A stretch of DNA of 26,576 nt from CAVRZY01 sp963725415 (GTDB lineage Bacteria > Acidobacteriota > Terriglobia > Bryobacterales > Bryobacteraceae), in contig CAVRZY010000159.1 of the NCBI GenBank assembly GCA_963725415.1, forward strand, positions 1 to 26,576, in the 5' to 3' direction. The number at the start of each line of letters is the position of its first letter. Within the stretch, counting starts at the first letter, position 1. The notes below the pieces were generated by a model. The model saw only the letters and a program-made list of their open reading frames with translations. It ran no database searches and was not told the DNA's origin. Positions 15,659-23,558 of the stretch are shown here, one piece after another. Position numbers and translations under genes: made by a program.

Positions 15659-15696
15659 ATTTAGGCCTCCAATTCAACACTCCGGACAGTTCGTGA

Positions 15697-15807
15697 TGTG
15701 GCGCAGGCTCTCAGCCTGCTGGGCCGAGACTCGTCTCGGCTCTTGTGGACGCTCTGCCACACGGGTCGAGACGAGTCTCGACCCGGCAGCCTGAAGGCCG
15801 CGCCACA
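15697..15807. repeat. ~110 bp intergenic inverted-repeat element
   Basis: The ends TGTGGCGC (15697-15704) and GCGCCACA (15800-15807) are exact inverse complements. The next arms (AGCCTGC/GGCAGGCT-like pieces) also pair. Inside are two self-palindromes with 4-bp centres, GCCGAGA-CTCG-TCTCGGC (15723-15740) and GGGTCGAGA-CGAG-TCTCGACCC (15763-15784), which can also pair with each other. The element lies between two minus-strand genes and carries no ORF, so a MITE/REP-like dispersed element is plausible. Confidence 0.6.
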
Positions 15808-15851
15808 GCCGCCGCAGATGCCCATCTGGAGCACTTCTTTCGTGACAGGCC

Positions 15852-16703
15852 CTAAGGGCGAGCCAGACTCCGGCCCACGAATGCTGAAAACGCCTCGGCT
15901 AGGCGCGTGGTCACCGGGCCGGGCGCTTGTGACACCGTATGGTCCTCGATCCGAGCGACCGGTTGGACTTCGCGCAGGCTTGAGGTGATGAAGACTTCCT
16001 CCGCCTGGTAGACTTCAGCGAGCGTCAAAGGCCGTTGGATGACAGGCAGGCCCAGTTCCGGCGGGAGCTCCAGAAGGATCTCGCGAGTTACACCCGCCAG
16101 GCAGCCGGAGGAGAGCGGCGGCGTCTCCAGTTGACCTGCGCGGATCAAAAAGATGTTGGCGGCGGTGCATTCGGCCACCTCGTTGCGCTCGTTGAGCAGA
16201 ATGACTTCCTCGAAGCCCCGCTGGTGCGCTTGCTCGAGGCTCCAGACGTTGTGCAGCCAGGAGGTTACCTTGACGCCCGCGAGCGGATGAGCCGCATGCC
16301 GCCCGTGCTCGAGCACACCCAGGGCCGTGGGGCCGATACGGGTTGGGAGGTCGTTGGTGTAAATCAAGAAATCAACGACTGGGAAGGGTTCGTCGCTCGA
16401 CCAGAAGCCGACCTTGTTATAGATGAAATAAATGCGGGCACAGCCGTTCTGCACGGCGTTGGACTCAATGACCTGTCGGAGCGCGCGGGATACGTCCGGG
16501 AACTGGTAGCGGAGCGGAAGCTCGATGCGCGCTGCATCCCGATTGAGGCGCTGCCAGTGGCGCTCGAAGGCGAACGGCTGCCAGTCGTAGATGCGCATGG
16601 TAGTGAACAGACCCCAACCGTTCAGCAGCCCCGCCTGTCCGGGCGACAGGTTCACTTCCCCCAGTGGCAGAAGCCTGTCATTCCGAAAAACGAGTCTGTG
16701 CAT
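15852..16703 (-). CDS. Class IV aminotransferase (IlvE/PabC/D-amino acid type)
   Basis: The 283-residue PLP enzyme starts at ATG 16703 with AGGAG 6 nt upstream. Family features are LSPGQAGLLNGWGLFTTMRI near the N-terminus, RHWQRLNRDA, IYFIYNKVGF, AGVKVTSWLHNVW (expected PLP Lys in GVK), EVILLNERNEVAECTAANIF (PLP-phosphate region), LSSGCLAGVTREILLEL, and LAEVYQAEEVFITSSLREVQP. The fold is shared by branched-chain aminotransferase, D-amino acid aminotransferase and aminodeoxychorismate lyase, which sequence alone does not separate here. It is divergent from mazG with a 143-bp gap. Confidence 0.88.
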   Translation of the reverse strand: MHRLVFRNDRLLPLGEVNLSPGQAGLLNGWGLFTTMRIYDWQPFAFERHWQRLNRDAARIELPLRYQFPDVSRALRQVIESNAVQNGCARIYFIYNKVGFWSSDEPFPVVDFLIYTNDLPTRIGPTALGVLEHGRHAAHPLAGVKVTSWLHNVWSLEQAHQRGFEEVILLNERNEVAECTAANIFLIRAGQLETPPLSSGCLAGVTREILLELPPELGLPVIQRPLTLAEVYQAEEVFITSSLREVQPVARIEDHTVSQAPGPVTTRLAEAFSAFVGRSLARP

Positions 16704-16846
16704 GGTATCTCCTCGTGCCCAGCTTGCACGCGCAACTTATCATTGATAGCAGATCGCTGGGACTAACGGGTAAGGGAGGCCTGTGCTCGCGTCAGTGGAG
16801 CGCGTTCACGCTATCATGAGTTGAGTTGCCGGCGGTTGCTGATCGG

Positions 16847-17650
16847 ATGAAACCAGATTCCAATTCCAGGGCCGGAGAGAAGTTTCAGCGGCTGGTTCGG
16901 ATAATGGCTCGACTGCGATCTCGTGAGGGCTGCCCCTGGGATCGCGAACAGACGTTTGCCACCATCAAGCCCTATCTGTTGGAGGAAACTTACGAGGTTC
17001 TGGATGCGGTCGATGCGCGGGACTGGCCGTCGCTGTCCGAGGAATTGGGTGACCTGCTGTTGGAGGCCGTCTTTCTCGCCCAGATAGCCTCCGAGGAGCA
17101 ACTGTTTGGGATCGAGGATTCCCTCGATGCGATCACGAGCAAGCTGGTCCGGCGCCACCCGCACGTGTTCGGCTCAGGCGACGCCCGCACGCCGGAGGAT
17201 GTGAAGAAGCGCTGGGATGAGATCAAGGTCGAGGAGAAGAAGGAACGCGGCGGGCCGGCCGCCGGCTTGCTGGGCGGCGTTCCCCGATCGCTGCCGGCGC
17301 TGGTTGAAGCCGAGCGGCTCACTTCCAGGGCAGCCACCGTCGGCTTCGATTGGGAGAACGCCGAGCAGGTCCTCGAGAAGCTCGACGAGGAACTCAAGGA
17401 GCTGGCGCAGGCCCGCACTGCCGCCCATCCCAGGGAACTTGAAGACGAGGTGGGCGATCTGCTGTTTGTCCTGGTCAACCTGGCGCGCTTCCTGAGAGTC
17501 GATCCCGAGCAGGCCTTACGCAAAACCAACGCCAAGTTCCGCCAGCGCTTCGGCTACCTCGAGCAGAAGCTGCTGGTGCAAGGAAAATCGCTGGCCGAGG
17601 CGTCCCTCAATGAGATGGACGCTCTGTGGCAGGAGGCCAAACGGGAGTAG
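16847..17650 (+). CDS. mazG: Nucleoside triphosphate pyrophosphohydrolase MazG
   Basis: The 267-residue enzyme hydrolyses (d)NTPs to (d)NMP and PPi, a house-cleaning function. It has tandem MazG domains. The first contains LRSREGCPWDREQT and the metal-binding EETYEVLDAVD...LSEELGDLLLEAVFLAQ. A linker follows (FGSGDARTPEDVKKRWDEIK), then the second domain with VGFDWENAEQVLEKLDEELKEL and EDEVGDLLFVLVNLARFL, ending KTNAKFRQRF and SLNEMDALWQEAK. The ATG at 16847 is preferred over the TTG at 16826; the ribosome site is weak. The length is typical. The 3' end overlaps the convergent racemase gene by 44 nt. Confidence 0.95.
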   Translation: MKPDSNSRAGEKFQRLVRIMARLRSREGCPWDREQTFATIKPYLLEETYEVLDAVDARDWPSLSEELGDLLLEAVFLAQIASEEQLFGIEDSLDAITSKLVRRHPHVFGSGDARTPEDVKKRWDEIKVEEKKERGGPAAGLLGGVPRSLPALVEAERLTSRAATVGFDWENAEQVLEKLDEELKELAQARTAAHPRELEDEVGDLLFVLVNLARFLRVDPEQALRKTNAKFRQRFGYLEQKLLVQGKSLAEASLNEMDALWQEAKRE

Positions 17651-18512
17651 AGGCCTGCGTCGATCGGTAGGCGTCCACCAGGGCTCGGGCCAGCGAGTCC
17701 AACGGGTCATGCAGGGGAAGATCAGGAAGGTCGGACTGTTGGAGCGCGATGGGTATCTCGGTGCAGCCCAGGACGACGGCCTCGGCTCCGAGATCCTGGA
17801 GACGCCGGGCGGCGGCCTTCAGGATCGCTTTGGCGGTCGGGTACCCAAGCTGGGATTCCTTTCCGGCCTTGATCCCCCACGCCCGGTGAGAGATCGCCTG
17901 ATGGACGTCGTTCTGGGACGGCGTGAGGCGGTTTTCGATGATCGCCGTCTTGCGCGCCTCGCACTCTGCTTCCGAAAGCGGGCGCGGGTCGTAGGGGAGG
18001 GTGATCGCTTCCAACCCTTTCGCCGAAACCGGCGCGGAATAAATGCGGTGCAGATAGGTGCCATTACTGGAAAGAATGCCCAGCCGCCGGAGTCCCGGAC
18101 GCTGCGCGAAGAGGTCTCCAATCGTTGCCTGGATCATGTGAACGATGTGGACGGCGTCCTGCCCGGAGGTCAGGTCCGCAAGCTCCTGCTCGAAGCGGGA
18201 GAAAATCGGCCCGGCGTGAAACGTGTTGCAGGGGATCCCGAGCACACGGGCGCCGCTCGCGGCCAGCATCCGAGCGATTCTGGCGACATTAATGGCGGGA
18301 TTCTCGAGAGGCTCGCCGCTCTCCAGCGAAACCAGATACTGGGTCCTGTCCTCGATGATTGGGGAGAACTGGGCCAGCAGCGTCGGAATGGCGTCCTGGT
18401 CGCGACGCATGCCGAGAGCGGTCTGGTACTCGAGGATTTTGCGCAAGAGCAAGGCGTCCACCCACGGGCCCATCCCGCCGATGATACCGATTGAACGGGG
18501 CAGCGGTTCCAT
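17607..18512 (-). CDS. Aspartate/glutamate racemase family protein
   Basis: The 301-residue protein starts at ATG 18512, where AGAGG lies 8 nt upstream; GTG 18521 is too near that site. The N-terminal block SIGIIGGMGPWVDALLLRKI and the two cysteine motifs, VLGIPCNTFHA and AVVLGCTEIPIAL, are those of the PLP-independent two-cysteine racemases (RacD/YgeA type). LRRLGILSSNGTY and the Asn-rich helix are also typical. It probably interconverts L- and D-aspartate or a similar amino acid; broad-specificity members exist. It is transcribed divergently from a GNAT - racemase-family operon that may also handle D-amino acids. Confidence 0.88.
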   Translation of the reverse strand: MEPLPRSIGIIGGMGPWVDALLLRKILEYQTALGMRRDQDAIPTLLAQFSPIIEDRTQYLVSLESGEPLENPAINVARIARMLAASGARVLGIPCNTFHAGPIFSRFEQELADLTSGQDAVHIVHMIQATIGDLFAQRPGLRRLGILSSNGTYLHRIYSAPVSAKGLEAITLPYDPRPLSEAECEARKTAIIENRLTPSQNDVHQAISHRAWGIKAGKESQLGYPTAKAILKAAARRLQDLGAEAVVLGCTEIPIALQQSDLPDLPLHDPLDSLARALVDAYRSTQASTPVWPPATERPSH

Positions 18513-18568
18513 CGCGATCACCTCTCAACGTAAACGATCCCTCGGGCTGATATCAACAGGTTGGCTTG

Positions 18569-18713
18569 CTTGCCCTCCCCCAGTTTTGCCGCTCATGGCA
18601 CAGCAGTCAGCGCAATTCGGGGACAGGCGACGAATTTTGTCCTCCAAATTCGTTGCCTGTCCCCGAATTACCCTTGCCAAATCGGCCCGCTCGCGAAACT
18701 GGGGGAGGGCAAG
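18569..18713. repeat. Nested palindrome (REP/BIME-like) in a divergent intergenic region
   Basis: Outer arms 18569-18585 and 18697-18713 are perfect 17-bp inverse complements (CTTGCCCTCCCCCAGTT). Inside them, arms 18614-18637 and 18646-18669 are 24-bp inverse complements with one mismatch and an 8-nt loop; their core is GGGGACAGGC followed by an ACGAATTT-like end. The block fills most of the 255-bp gap between the divergent racemase and GNAT genes. No transposase is next to it. The form matches REP-type or miniature transposable palindromes better than a terminator. Confidence 0.65.
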
Positions 18714-18767
18714 GTTGGCATGCCGCCCGTGCCGCGCGCCGCCCCTGCCATTTGTTAGATTGAACCA

Positions 18768-19520
18768 TTGGGCCCATTCCCACCCGGCATCGAAATCCGC
18801 ACGCTCAGCACGAACGCCGAATTCACGGAAGCGGTGCGGCTGCAACAACAAATCTGGGGCTTCACCGACGTGGAAGTGCTTCCGGTGCACCTGTTCGTGG
18901 TGGCGACGGGGATCGGGGGTCAGGCGTTTGGCGCGTTTGACGGCGAGGGCATGATCGGCTTCTGCGTGGCCTTCCCCGGCCTGAAATCCGAGGGGAAGCC
19001 GTACCTGCATAGCGATATGCTGGGGGTGCTTTCCGAGTGTCGCGACCGCGGGATCGGGCGCCTGCTGAAACTGCGGCAGCGGGAGGACGCACTGGCGCGC
19101 TCACTGGACCTGGTCGAGTGGACCTTTGATCCCCTGGAGATCAAGAACGGCTACTTCAACATGGAGCGGCTAGGCGCCATCGTGCGGCGCTTCGTGCTGA
19201 ACCGATACGGGACCACCGGAAGCCATCTGCATGGCGGGCTGCCCACGGACCGTTGCGTCGCCGAGTGGTGGATTTCAAGCCCGCGAGTGGTCTCGATCCT
19301 TTCGGGGAGGTCGCTGGCTCGGCCTGCGGTCCAGGCGCGCATTCGGGTTCCTGCGATCATCGACCGGCTGCGCCGCGAAGACCCCGGACAGGCGCGGGAG
19401 ATTCAGAAATCGGTCAGCGAGCAGTTCGTGAAATGCTGCGGTCAGGGTCTGGCGGTGATTGGCTTCGAAAGATCCGAAGAAGCGGGAACGTACCTTTTAG
19501 GCAAATGGGAATCAGACTAG
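18768..19520 (+). CDS. GNAT-superfamily acyltransferase (COG3375 type)
   Basis: The 250-residue protein starts at a TTG at 18768, the best visible start but without a strong ribosome site. It matches the COG3375 GNAT group: NAEFTEAVRLQQQIWGF near the N-terminus, EGMIGFCVAFPGLK, YLHSDMLGVLSECRDRGIGRLLKLRQRE (acyl-CoA binding loop), and WTFDPLEIKNGYFNMERLGAI, followed by a conserved C-terminal region. In Geobacillus a homologue next to the N-succinylamino acid racemase gene is a D-amino acid succinyltransferase. Here the next gene is of that racemase family and starts 16 nt before this stop, so the same role is likely but not proven. Confidence 0.82.
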   Translation: MGPFPPGIEIRTLSTNAEFTEAVRLQQQIWGFTDVEVLPVHLFVVATGIGGQAFGAFDGEGMIGFCVAFPGLKSEGKPYLHSDMLGVLSECRDRGIGRLLKLRQREDALARSLDLVEWTFDPLEIKNGYFNMERLGAIVRRFVLNRYGTTGSHLHGGLPTDRCVAEWWISSPRVVSILSGRSLARPAVQARIRVPAIIDRLRREDPGQAREIQKSVSEQFVKCCGQGLAVIGFERSEEAGTYLLGKWESD

Positions 19521-20620
19521 AACGCATCATCCTGCGGCAAATCCGCATGCCTCTGGTGCATTTCTTCGAGACCAGCTTCGGGCGCACCAGCGAGCGGCAG
19601 ATCGTGCTGGTGGAAGTGGTCGCGGGCGGCGTCTCGGGCTGGGGAGAAGTCACGGCCGGTGAGCAGCCCTTTTACAACGAGGAGTGGACCGAGTCGGCGT
19701 GGCTGATCCTGCGCGACTACGCGGCGCCTCGCGTGCTGGGGCGGGTGCTGGAGAGTGCCGAGGAGGTCGGCCCACTCCTCAGCCACATCCGCGGGCACCG
19801 CATGGCGCGCGGCGGGCTGGAAGCGGCGGTGTGGGACCTCGAGTCCCGGCTGCTCGGACAGCCGCTGTGGAAACGGATCGGCGGCGGCGCCCGCGCGGAG
19901 ATTCCCTGCGGCGTCTCGATCGGCATCCAGGAGTCAGTGCCGGAGCTGCTGACGAACATCGAGCGCGAACTGGAGGCGGGCTACCAGCGCATCAAGATGA
20001 AGATCAAGCCGGGCTGGGACGTGGAGGTGGTGCGCCAGGTGCGCCGGCAGTTTCCCTCGATCAAGTTGATGGCGGACGCCAATTCGGCCTACACGCTGGC
20101 CGACGCCGAGCACCTGAAGCGCCTGGATGAATTCTACCTGATGATGATCGAGCAACCGCTCAGCCACGACGACATCATCGACCACGCGGTTTTGCAGGCC
20201 AAGCTGGAAACCCCGATTTGCCTGGACGAGTGCATTCGCTCGGCCCGCCACGCCGAGCAGGCCATCCGGTGGCAGGCCTGCCGGATCATCAATATCAAGC
20301 TGGGGCGCGTGGGCGGGTTTCGGGAAGCGAAGCGCGTGCACGACGTGGCGCAGGTGGCGGGCGTGCCGGTATGGTGCGGGGGGATGCTGGAATCCGGCGT
20401 GGGGCGCGCGCACAACATCGCGCTGGCCACGCTGCCCAATTTCGTTTTGCCCGGCGACGTCTCGGCCAGCAAACGGTATTGGGCGCGGGACGTGATTGTG
20501 CCGCCCGTCGAAGTGACGCCTGGCGGCACCATCATCGTGCGCGACGAGCCTGGTTTCGGGTACGCGCTGGATTTTGATTTTCTCCGCCAGGTCACCGTTC
20601 GCCAGGAGGCGATCGGTTGA
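19505..20620 (+). CDS. menC: o-Succinylbenzoate synthase / N-succinylamino acid racemase (enolase superfamily)
   Basis: The 371-residue protein starts at ATG 19505, inside the GNAT gene end; longer frames upstream are artefacts. Enolase-superfamily muconate-lactonising subgroup features are visible: VSGWGEVTAG, RGGLEAAVWDLESRLLG, the KxK catalytic pair in YQRIKMKIKPG, metal ligands in LMADANSAYT, MIEQPL and CLDECI, and the second-side catalytic Lys in INIKLGRVGG. The end region is WCGGMLESGVGRAHNIAL. OSBS makes the menaquinone precursor, while NSAR racemises N-acylamino acids, and many members do both. With no men genes nearby and a GNAT partner, NSAR is favoured. The stop overlaps the TTG of the MFS gene (TTGA). 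Confidence 0.9.
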   Translation: MGIRLERIILRQIRMPLVHFFETSFGRTSERQIVLVEVVAGGVSGWGEVTAGEQPFYNEEWTESAWLILRDYAAPRVLGRVLESAEEVGPLLSHIRGHRMARGGLEAAVWDLESRLLGQPLWKRIGGGARAEIPCGVSIGIQESVPELLTNIERELEAGYQRIKMKIKPGWDVEVVRQVRRQFPSIKLMADANSAYTLADAEHLKRLDEFYLMMIEQPLSHDDIIDHAVLQAKLETPICLDECIRSARHAEQAIRWQACRIINIKLGRVGGFREAKRVHDVAQVAGVPVWCGGMLESGVGRAHNIALATLPNFVLPGDVSASKRYWARDVIVPPVEVTPGGTIIVRDEPGFGYALDFDFLRQVTVRQEAIG

Positions 20621-21915
20621 GATCCGCCTTCACGGATCTGCTGCGGCGGAACAGAAACTACCGCTACACCTGGATGGGCCAGGTGGTCAGCGAGATCGGC
20701 GATCACTTCAACAACGTCGCAGTGTTCAGCCTGGCACTGGCCACCACACGCTCGGGCCTCGTGGTGAGCGGGATCATGCTGTCGCGGGCGATTCCCGCGA
20801 TTCTGACGGGCCCTTTGGCCGGCGTGGTGCTGGACCGCATGGACCGCAAGCGGGTCATGATCGCCAGCGATCTGGTGCGTGCCGTGGTGGCGGCCGGCTT
20901 CATTGTCACCATCCGCCATCCCGACCCGTGGTTGCTGTACCTGCTGAGCGCGCTGCTGATGTTCGCCTCGCCGTTTTTCACCAGCGGGCGAGCCTCAATC
21001 TTGCCGGCCATCGCCAGCCGGGAGGAGCTGCACACGGCCAATTCGCTCACCCAGACCACGCAGTGGAGCACGCTAACGCTAGGCGCATTTCTGGCCGGGG
21101 TGGCGGCGATGCACTTCGGCTACGAGTGGGCTTTCTTCCTGAACGCCTTGTCGTTCCTGTTCTCGGCCTGGTCGATCTCGCGGTTGCAGGCGCCCTCTGG
21201 CGAGTTCCGCGCCCGGCGGACAGCGCTTACCGAGACCCAGGTAGTGCGTCCCTGGCACGAATACGTCGAGGGGCTCCGGTACATGCGATCTACGCCGCTG
21301 ATCCTGGGCATCGCGCTAATCGCGGTGGGCTGGGCCACTGGGGGCGGGGCGGCGCAGATCCTGTTCAGCGTGTTCGGCGAGATCGTCTTCAACCGTGGCG
21401 CGGCGGGCATCGGCACTATCTGGGGCTGCGCCGGGATCGGGCTGCTGGCGGGCGGGGCCATCGGACACTGGTTCGGCAAGCGGGCCAGTTTTGGAGCTTA
21501 CAAGCGCGCCATCGTGATCTGCTACATCATCCACGGCGGGGCCTACGTGATCTTCAGCCAGATGCGGAGCTACGCGCTGGCCCTGCTGTTCATCGGTCTT
21601 TCGCGCGCGGCCGTGGCGGTCAGCTCGGTGCTGAATATGTCGCAACTGCTGCGGCATGTCTCGGACGAGTATCGCGGGCGGGTGTTCTCGACCATCGAGT
21701 CGCTGACCTGGTCGGTGATGATGCTCTCGATGATGGGCGCGGGCGTCGCCTCGCAGTCCTACAGCCCGCGCACCATTGGTTTGTGGTCGGGCGTGCTGAG
21801 CTCGCTGACGGCGCTCTACTGGGGCGGACTGAACTGGCTGGGACGGCTGCCCGAGCCAGCCGCGGAAGGCGTCGATCCCGAGGAGGTCGAGGTTCACGGC
21901 GAGCCGACGGTTTAG
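20617..21915 (+). CDS. Major facilitator superfamily transporter
   Basis: The 432-residue protein has about 12 hydrophobic segments. The TTG start at 20617 overlaps the menC stop by 4 nt and has AGGAGG 7-8 nt upstream, so translation is coupled. NRNYRYTWMGQVVSEIGDHF at the N-terminus and LAGVVLDRMDRKRVMIASDL in the first cytoplasmic loop are typical of the MFS_3 / enterobactin-exporter-like group. GYEWAFFLNALSFLFSAWSI, VGWATGGGAAQILFSVFGEI and DEYRGRVFSTIESLTWSVMM follow, with a charged C-terminal tail (VDPEEVEVHGEPTV). The substrate is unknown; the operon suggests export of an amino acid derivative or related compound. A diverged, frameshifted inverted copy lies at 25200-26482. Confidence 0.9.
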   Translation: MRSAFTDLLRRNRNYRYTWMGQVVSEIGDHFNNVAVFSLALATTRSGLVVSGIMLSRAIPAILTGPLAGVVLDRMDRKRVMIASDLVRAVVAAGFIVTIRHPDPWLLYLLSALLMFASPFFTSGRASILPAIASREELHTANSLTQTTQWSTLTLGAFLAGVAAMHFGYEWAFFLNALSFLFSAWSISRLQAPSGEFRARRTALTETQVVRPWHEYVEGLRYMRSTPLILGIALIAVGWATGGGAAQILFSVFGEIVFNRGAAGIGTIWGCAGIGLLAGGAIGHWFGKRASFGAYKRAIVICYIIHGGAYVIFSQMRSYALALLFIGLSRAAVAVSSVLNMSQLLRHVSDEYRGRVFSTIESLTWSVMMLSMMGAGVASQSYSPRTIGLWSGVLSSLTALYWGGLNWLGRLPEPAAEGVDPEEVEVHGEPTV

Positions 21916-22235
21916 ATTCCCAGGCCCAGACGGACGGCGTCTTCGATGGCTCTCATTTTGCCGGCTGTCAGCCGGCCGAAGGCCTTTCCCAGCAGCAAAT
22001 CCTTGGGGATAGTGGTCACCTGATCACACTTGGCCCAGCTCTTGGTTTTCAGTCCGCCTTCACCGGTGGGCAGCTCGACGCGCGTCGGAAAGCTGGCCCT
22101 AGCCACGCTGGTCACCGGTATGACGGCGCTGTCGAGTGCGTAGCGGCTGAGCCAGTCGGGTGTTAAAACGATTGCGGGTCTGGGCTTGGTCTGATTCGGT
22201 ATCGCTGCGAGGTAGACCTCTCCGCGGCTAACCAT
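21912..22235 (-). CDS. mazF: MazF/PemK-family mRNA interferase toxin
   Basis: The 107-residue protein matches the MazF/PemK family of sequence-specific ribonucleases. It has RGEVYLAAIP at the start, KPRPAIVLTPDWLS (conserved Arg), VIPVTSV (conserved Ser/Thr after the strand), THVELP-like TRVELPTGEGG, SWAKCDQVTTIPKDLL and the C-terminal helix MRAIEDAVRLGLGI. The ATG at 22235 overlaps the RHH stop by 8 nt, the usual antitoxin-toxin coupling. The 3' end overlaps the convergent MFS gene by 4 nt. A frameshifted inverted copy is at 24885-25203. Confidence 0.9.
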   Translation of the reverse strand: MVSRGEVYLAAIPNQTKPRPAIVLTPDWLSRYALDSAVIPVTSVARASFPTRVELPTGEGGLKTKSWAKCDQVTTIPKDLLLGKAFGRLTAGKMRAIEDAVRLGLGI

Positions 22236-22479
22236 CACGTTCCTGGGTCTCCAGGCTCATCTGGAGCCAGTCTTCCCGTTCCTCAACTTCTTGCGGCAAT
22301 GCTTGGGTGGCGAAAAAGTCCCTGGCCAGGGCGGCCAGTTGTCCTTCGCGCTTGCGGCGCCAGGACTCGCGGATCAGAGACTCAATGACCTGGCTCCTGG
22401 ACGGACCGCGTTTTCCGATGGAGTGGTCCACGTAATCCAGAGCGGCCTTGCTGATGCTAACAGTGACTCGTCTCTTCAT
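22228..22479 (-). CDS. Ribbon-helix-helix antitoxin paired with MazF
   Basis: The 83-residue protein begins MKRRVTVSISKAALDYVDHS (beta strand and helix 1) followed by GKRGPSRSQVIESLIRESWR (turn and helix 2), the RHH fold used by antitoxins for dimerisation and operator binding. The rest (DFFATQALPQEVEEREDWLQ) is the acidic tail expected to bind the toxin. The ATG at 22479 is fixed by the downstream coupling and by the mirrored copy, which has the same start context. It overlaps mazF by 8 nt. Confidence 0.85.
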   Translation of the reverse strand: MKRRVTVSISKAALDYVDHSIGKRGPSRSQVIESLIRESWRRKREGQLAALARDFFATQALPQEVEEREDWLQMSLETQERDG

Positions 22480-22572
22480 ACCCTAGTTCACACAGGCATC
22501 ATCCCATCCCGAAAGGCCAACGTCGCATCGGGTCCCCGGGGCGCTGCCAGCTTGGGGGGAACGACGATTACC

Positions 22573-23037
22573 TCAAGGACTGATAGAACGCCCGCAGGCG
22601 GTCGCGGTAGGCGAGGCCGCGACCTGAATGATGTCTTGTGGCCCGCGCCGGGAATGGCCCAGAAGGATTTGGCCTCGGGAGCGGCGTCGAACAACGCGCG
22701 GCCCAGATCGAATGGGATCACCTCATCGCGGTCCCCGTGCATGATCAACAGGGGCGCACGCACGTGGGCAATTCTTTGCTTTGAGTTGTAGCTCCAGATC
22801 ACCAGCGGGCCGAGTACGGGGAGCACCCGCGCGGCTACGTCGCGGGCCGAGCTGAACGGCGCCTCAAGCACCAGGCCTCCGCACGGATGGCGGGAGGCCA
22901 GCTCCACGGCCACTGCACAGCCCGGGACTCGCCGTGCAGCACGATGCGGCCGGCTGGGTAGCCCGCCTCAAGTAAATGCTGGTAGGCCGCCTCAGCGTCG
23001 GTGGTCCTCCCCTCAAGCTCTTCTGGCCTTTGCTTCC
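22573..23037 (-). pseudogene. Alpha/beta hydrolase, broken fragment (left arm)
   Basis: The central part reads HPCGGLVLEAPFSSARD, then VIWSYNSKQRIAHVRAPLLI, MHGDRDEVIPFDLGRALF (acid Asp region) and AIPGAGH (catalytic His), typical of ABHD17/BAAT-like serine hydrolases. The nucleophile elbow GESLG is interrupted by a missing T near 22921-22925, while the right arm retains it. Missing bases after AGAGH shift the tail; restored, it would read NDII and end AYRDRLRAFYQSL at the TGA complementary to 22573-22575. The N-terminal half (core strands, YRGYG region) is absent. Upstream of about 23037 the sequence changes to the unrelated AT-richer segment. Confidence 0.7.
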
Positions 23038-23039
23038 AG

Positions 23040-23558
23040 TTATATTTTTTGAGGAGTGCACCATCTCACTCGGATGTTCTGAAAATCTCGAACAAGGTTC
23101 AGGAATATGGCAATGATGATGCAGATAACAAGAAGGAGCGCAAGTTCATTATCATAGCTTACCGGGAACTGCTCACCTGTGCCTGCAACCAGCCTTATCT
23201 GCCCAGCATTCGCAGGGCTCTGGAAGAGTTCCTTCATCCTCACAGCATCTCCATCAAGCAGGTTTGCGTAGTCATCCAGCAGGACTGCAGTTGCAGTAGC
23301 GCCGCCAAGCGCCTTGCTCCTCACGTATATATACTTGGCATGGTTGCCATAGAGTGCAGCCCACATCCCGTTCCAAGATTTGGGGGATTCAAACTCGCTT
23401 GTCAAAAAGCTCTCAGTATTCTTGCTCATGTTCAGGGACTCTATGGCGCCTATCAGATAATCTGAGTCAAATACCGCTGCAGTGAATTGTGCATCACTAA
23501 ACTCATCCTTTGCAGCCTCGAAGCGCCACTCGGCATCCCCGAAGTCTGCACCTCCAAA
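23040..23558 (-). CDS. Partial protein of unknown origin with C-terminal membrane anchor (left arm)
   Basis: On the minus strand the frame reads from the palindrome centre to TAA at 23040. It has an apparently soluble region (AKDEFSDAQFTAAVFDSDYL, FLTSEFESPKSWNGMWAALY, YIYVRSKALGGATATAVLLD, ANLLDGDAVRMKELFQSPAN), then one strongly hydrophobic segment (LALLLVICIIIAIFLNLV) and a short basic tail. It would be a C-terminally membrane-anchored protein. I do not recognise the family. Base composition is clearly lower in GC than the flanks (one counted 60-nt line is 38% GC, another 55%, against 63% in a flanking line), and AGG arginine codons are used. The N-terminus is cut by the palindrome centre. 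It probably belongs to another genome or a transferred segment. Confidence 0.55.
   Translation of the reverse strand, partial: FGGADFGDAEWRFEAAKDEFSDAQFTAAVFDSDYLIGAIESLNMSKNTESFLTSEFESPKSWNGMWAALYGNHAKYIYVRSKALGGATATAVLLDDYANLLDGDAVRMKELFQSPANAGQIRLVAGTGEQFPVSYDNELALLLVICIIIAIFLNLVRDFQNIRVRWCTPQKI

Larger units (their letters stand above)
20520..23558. repeat. Left arm of a ~3 kb imperfect inverted duplication
   Basis: This stretch holds the menC 3' end, the MFS gene, mazF, the RHH gene, a hydrolase fragment and the AT-richer coding segment. It is repeated in reverse order at 23570-26576. Pairs of landmarks mirror around about 23560-23564: the MFS TTG at 20617 and 26482; the MFS stop at 21915 and 25200; the AAAAAATATA block at 23041-23050 and 24070-24079. 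Confidence 0.9.

Noticed and set aside
14637..15680. 347-codon minus-strand frame over the oxidoreductase gene
   Set aside because: Its Arg/Gly/Pro-rich translation is the shadow of the DapB-like gene in the next frame, which has clear Rossmann motifs and a ribosome site.
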